Assembly (NCBI GenBank): GCA_025450255.1 | Contig: JANWHV010000267.1 | Location: 1 to 5,903, forward strand | DNA length: 5,903 nucleotides | Direction of reading: 5' to 3' | Source of the DNA: Chloroflexota bacterium | GTDB lineage: Bacteria > Chloroflexota > UBA5177 > JANWHV01 | Shown: piece by piece, positions 5,155 through 5,903 of the stretch | Layout of the letters: the number at the start of each line of letters is the position of its first letter | Position numbering within the stretch: the first letter of the stretch is position 1 | The notes under the pieces: generated by a model | What the model saw: only the letters and a program-made list of their open reading frames with translations | Told to the model about the DNA's origin: nothing | Databases searched by the model: none | Translations under genes and position numbers: made by a program

Positions 5155-5903
5155 TCACGCGAGCGTATAAACGCGGCGAGCGTTGCCGTTAAGAATGGCG
5201 GTTGCGGCGGCCATCGCCTCGCCGCGGTCCAGCTCGCCTGAGCTGATCGTGGCCTCCAGCGCGGCGGCCAGCACGCGCCGGCCATGAATGGCGCCAAGCC
5301 AACCATGCTCGGGGATGCCGAAGCCGTCGGAGCTATACAACACCTTGCTCCAGGGCGCCACCCCCAACGCCTGGTGCGTGCAGGCCAGTAGCTCGTGGTA
5401 GTCGAGGAACGGCACGGAGTACGAAATGTCCAGATACGCGTTCGGGTAGGCCGTGGCCAGGTACGCGGCCTCGCGCGTAAACGGATAGCTCTCGTGCAGC
5501 ATGACGATCGGTACATTTTGCAGGGCGCGGTCCTCATACAGCGCGCGCAGGTGCAAGGGATTGCCCAGGCGCAAATCGGTGTCTGGGTCGCCATATCCCG
5601 TGTGGAATTGAATCGGGATGCCGCCCTGCGCCGCCGCGCTGGCCATGCCGAGGTGGACGATGTAGTCGATAAGCGTCTTGTTCATCAAGCGGGGAGTCTG
5701 CCCAGGGGCAAGGCCGGCGCGCACCTCTGTGTAGGCCATGGCGGCGTCCCGCTCGGAGACGGCCTGAATATCCAGTCCGGTCCGGTAGGCGGCGATGCTC
5801 TTGAGCGACACGATTCCCTTGCCGGCGAGACCGGTCAGCTCATCGATGAATCGCTCGTTGAAGGTCGCGAAATCCGGGATCTCGGCGATGAACACCTGCG
5901 CCA
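5155..5903 (-). CDS. Amidohydrolase 2 family enzyme, FluG-like, 5' end outside window
   Basis: About 248 residues are visible. The frame stays open past a GTG at 5895 to the right edge (preceding codons Ala-Gln), so the GTG is probably internal. The family is usually about 370-400 residues and the missing front would carry the HxH metal motif of the TIM barrel. Visible landmarks, numbered from the GTG: 'GKGIVSLKSIAAYRTGLD' (25-42), 'GIPIQFHTGYGDPDTDLRLG' (His98, metal or substrate site), 'VPIVMLHESYPFTREAAYLA', 'AYLDISYSVPFLDYH', 'KVLYSSDGFGIPEHGWLG' (the active-site Asp) and the terminal 'ILNGNARRVYTL'. This set is typical of amidohydrolases found alone or fused to glutamine-synthetase-like domains (fungal FluG) and linked to hydrolysis of gamma-glutamyl or related amides; that substrate is family inference. 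It lies 248 bases upstream of the binding-protein gene on the same strand, which suggests a shared catabolic role. Confidence 0.85.
   Translation of the reverse strand, partial: AQVFIAEIPDFATFNERFIDELTGLAGKGIVSLKSIAAYRTGLDIQAVSERDAAMAYTEVRAGLAPGQTPRLMNKTLIDYIVHLGMASAAAQGGIPIQFHTGYGDPDTDLRLGNPLHLRALYEDRALQNVPIVMLHESYPFTREAAYLATAYPNAYLDISYSVPFLDYHELLACTHQALGVAPWSKVLYSSDGFGIPEHGWLGAIHGRRVLAAALEATISSGELDRGEAMAAATAILNGNARRVYTLA

Noticed and set aside
1..5903. CRISPR array, tRNA or rRNA genes, riboswitch
   Set aside because: No regularly spaced repeats, no cloverleaf with an intact T-arm pattern and no rRNA-like sequence was seen on either strand by eye.

Overview
The window is a GC-rich bacterial chromosome segment holding metabolic genes next to a small accessory island. 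Overall composition, a MULAN-like GIDE protein without a RING finger, a family 5 substrate-binding protein and a FluG-like amidohydrolase fit a Chloroflexota-type soil or sediment bacterium. That is only an inference, because the window carries no phylogenetic marker.

Left part (1-560) looks like accessory DNA. The first 122 bases are the 5' end of a transposase on the minus strand (MKHSLVRQTVRQFRTTL...), cut by the window edge. Between it and base 278 lie two overlapping open reading tails, in frames 2 and 3, either of which could be the 3' remnant of a gene broken by the insertion. Directly after comes a small, more AT-rich gene (279-560) that resembles Imm32, an immunity protein of polymorphic toxin systems. 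No intact toxin is visible.

569-1693 is an amidase-signature enzyme without its N-terminal third. The cis-Ser and the nucleophile Ser are present, but the segment that carries the catalytic Lys is missing. Its 5' boundary falls within about ten bases of the immunity gene's stop, which suggests that the island replaced the front of the amidase gene. A perfect 13-bp hairpin at its 3' end is shared with the convergent gene on the other strand.

From 1733 to the right edge, all credible genes are on the minus strand. They are a 76-residue coiled-coil protein of unknown function with its own sigma70-like promoter; a two-membrane-segment GIDE (MULAN-like) protein; a secreted family 5 oligopeptide-type substrate-binding protein with a strong ribosome binding site; and the C-terminal two thirds or so of an amidohydrolase 2 family enzyme of the FluG type. 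A pair of tandem hairpins built from the same 9-mer follows the substrate-binding protein gene. A 17-bp dyad overlaps the -10 box predicted upstream of that gene.

Functionally, the amidohydrolase, binding protein and (former) amidase are plausibly parts of a nitrogen-scavenging function for peptides or amides. No permease or ATPase gene lies inside the window. The most unusual points are the toxin-immunity/IS/truncated-amidase junction, the tandem hairpins, the binding protein whose only cysteines are adjacent to each other and which has no lipobox, and the RING-less MULAN-like protein.
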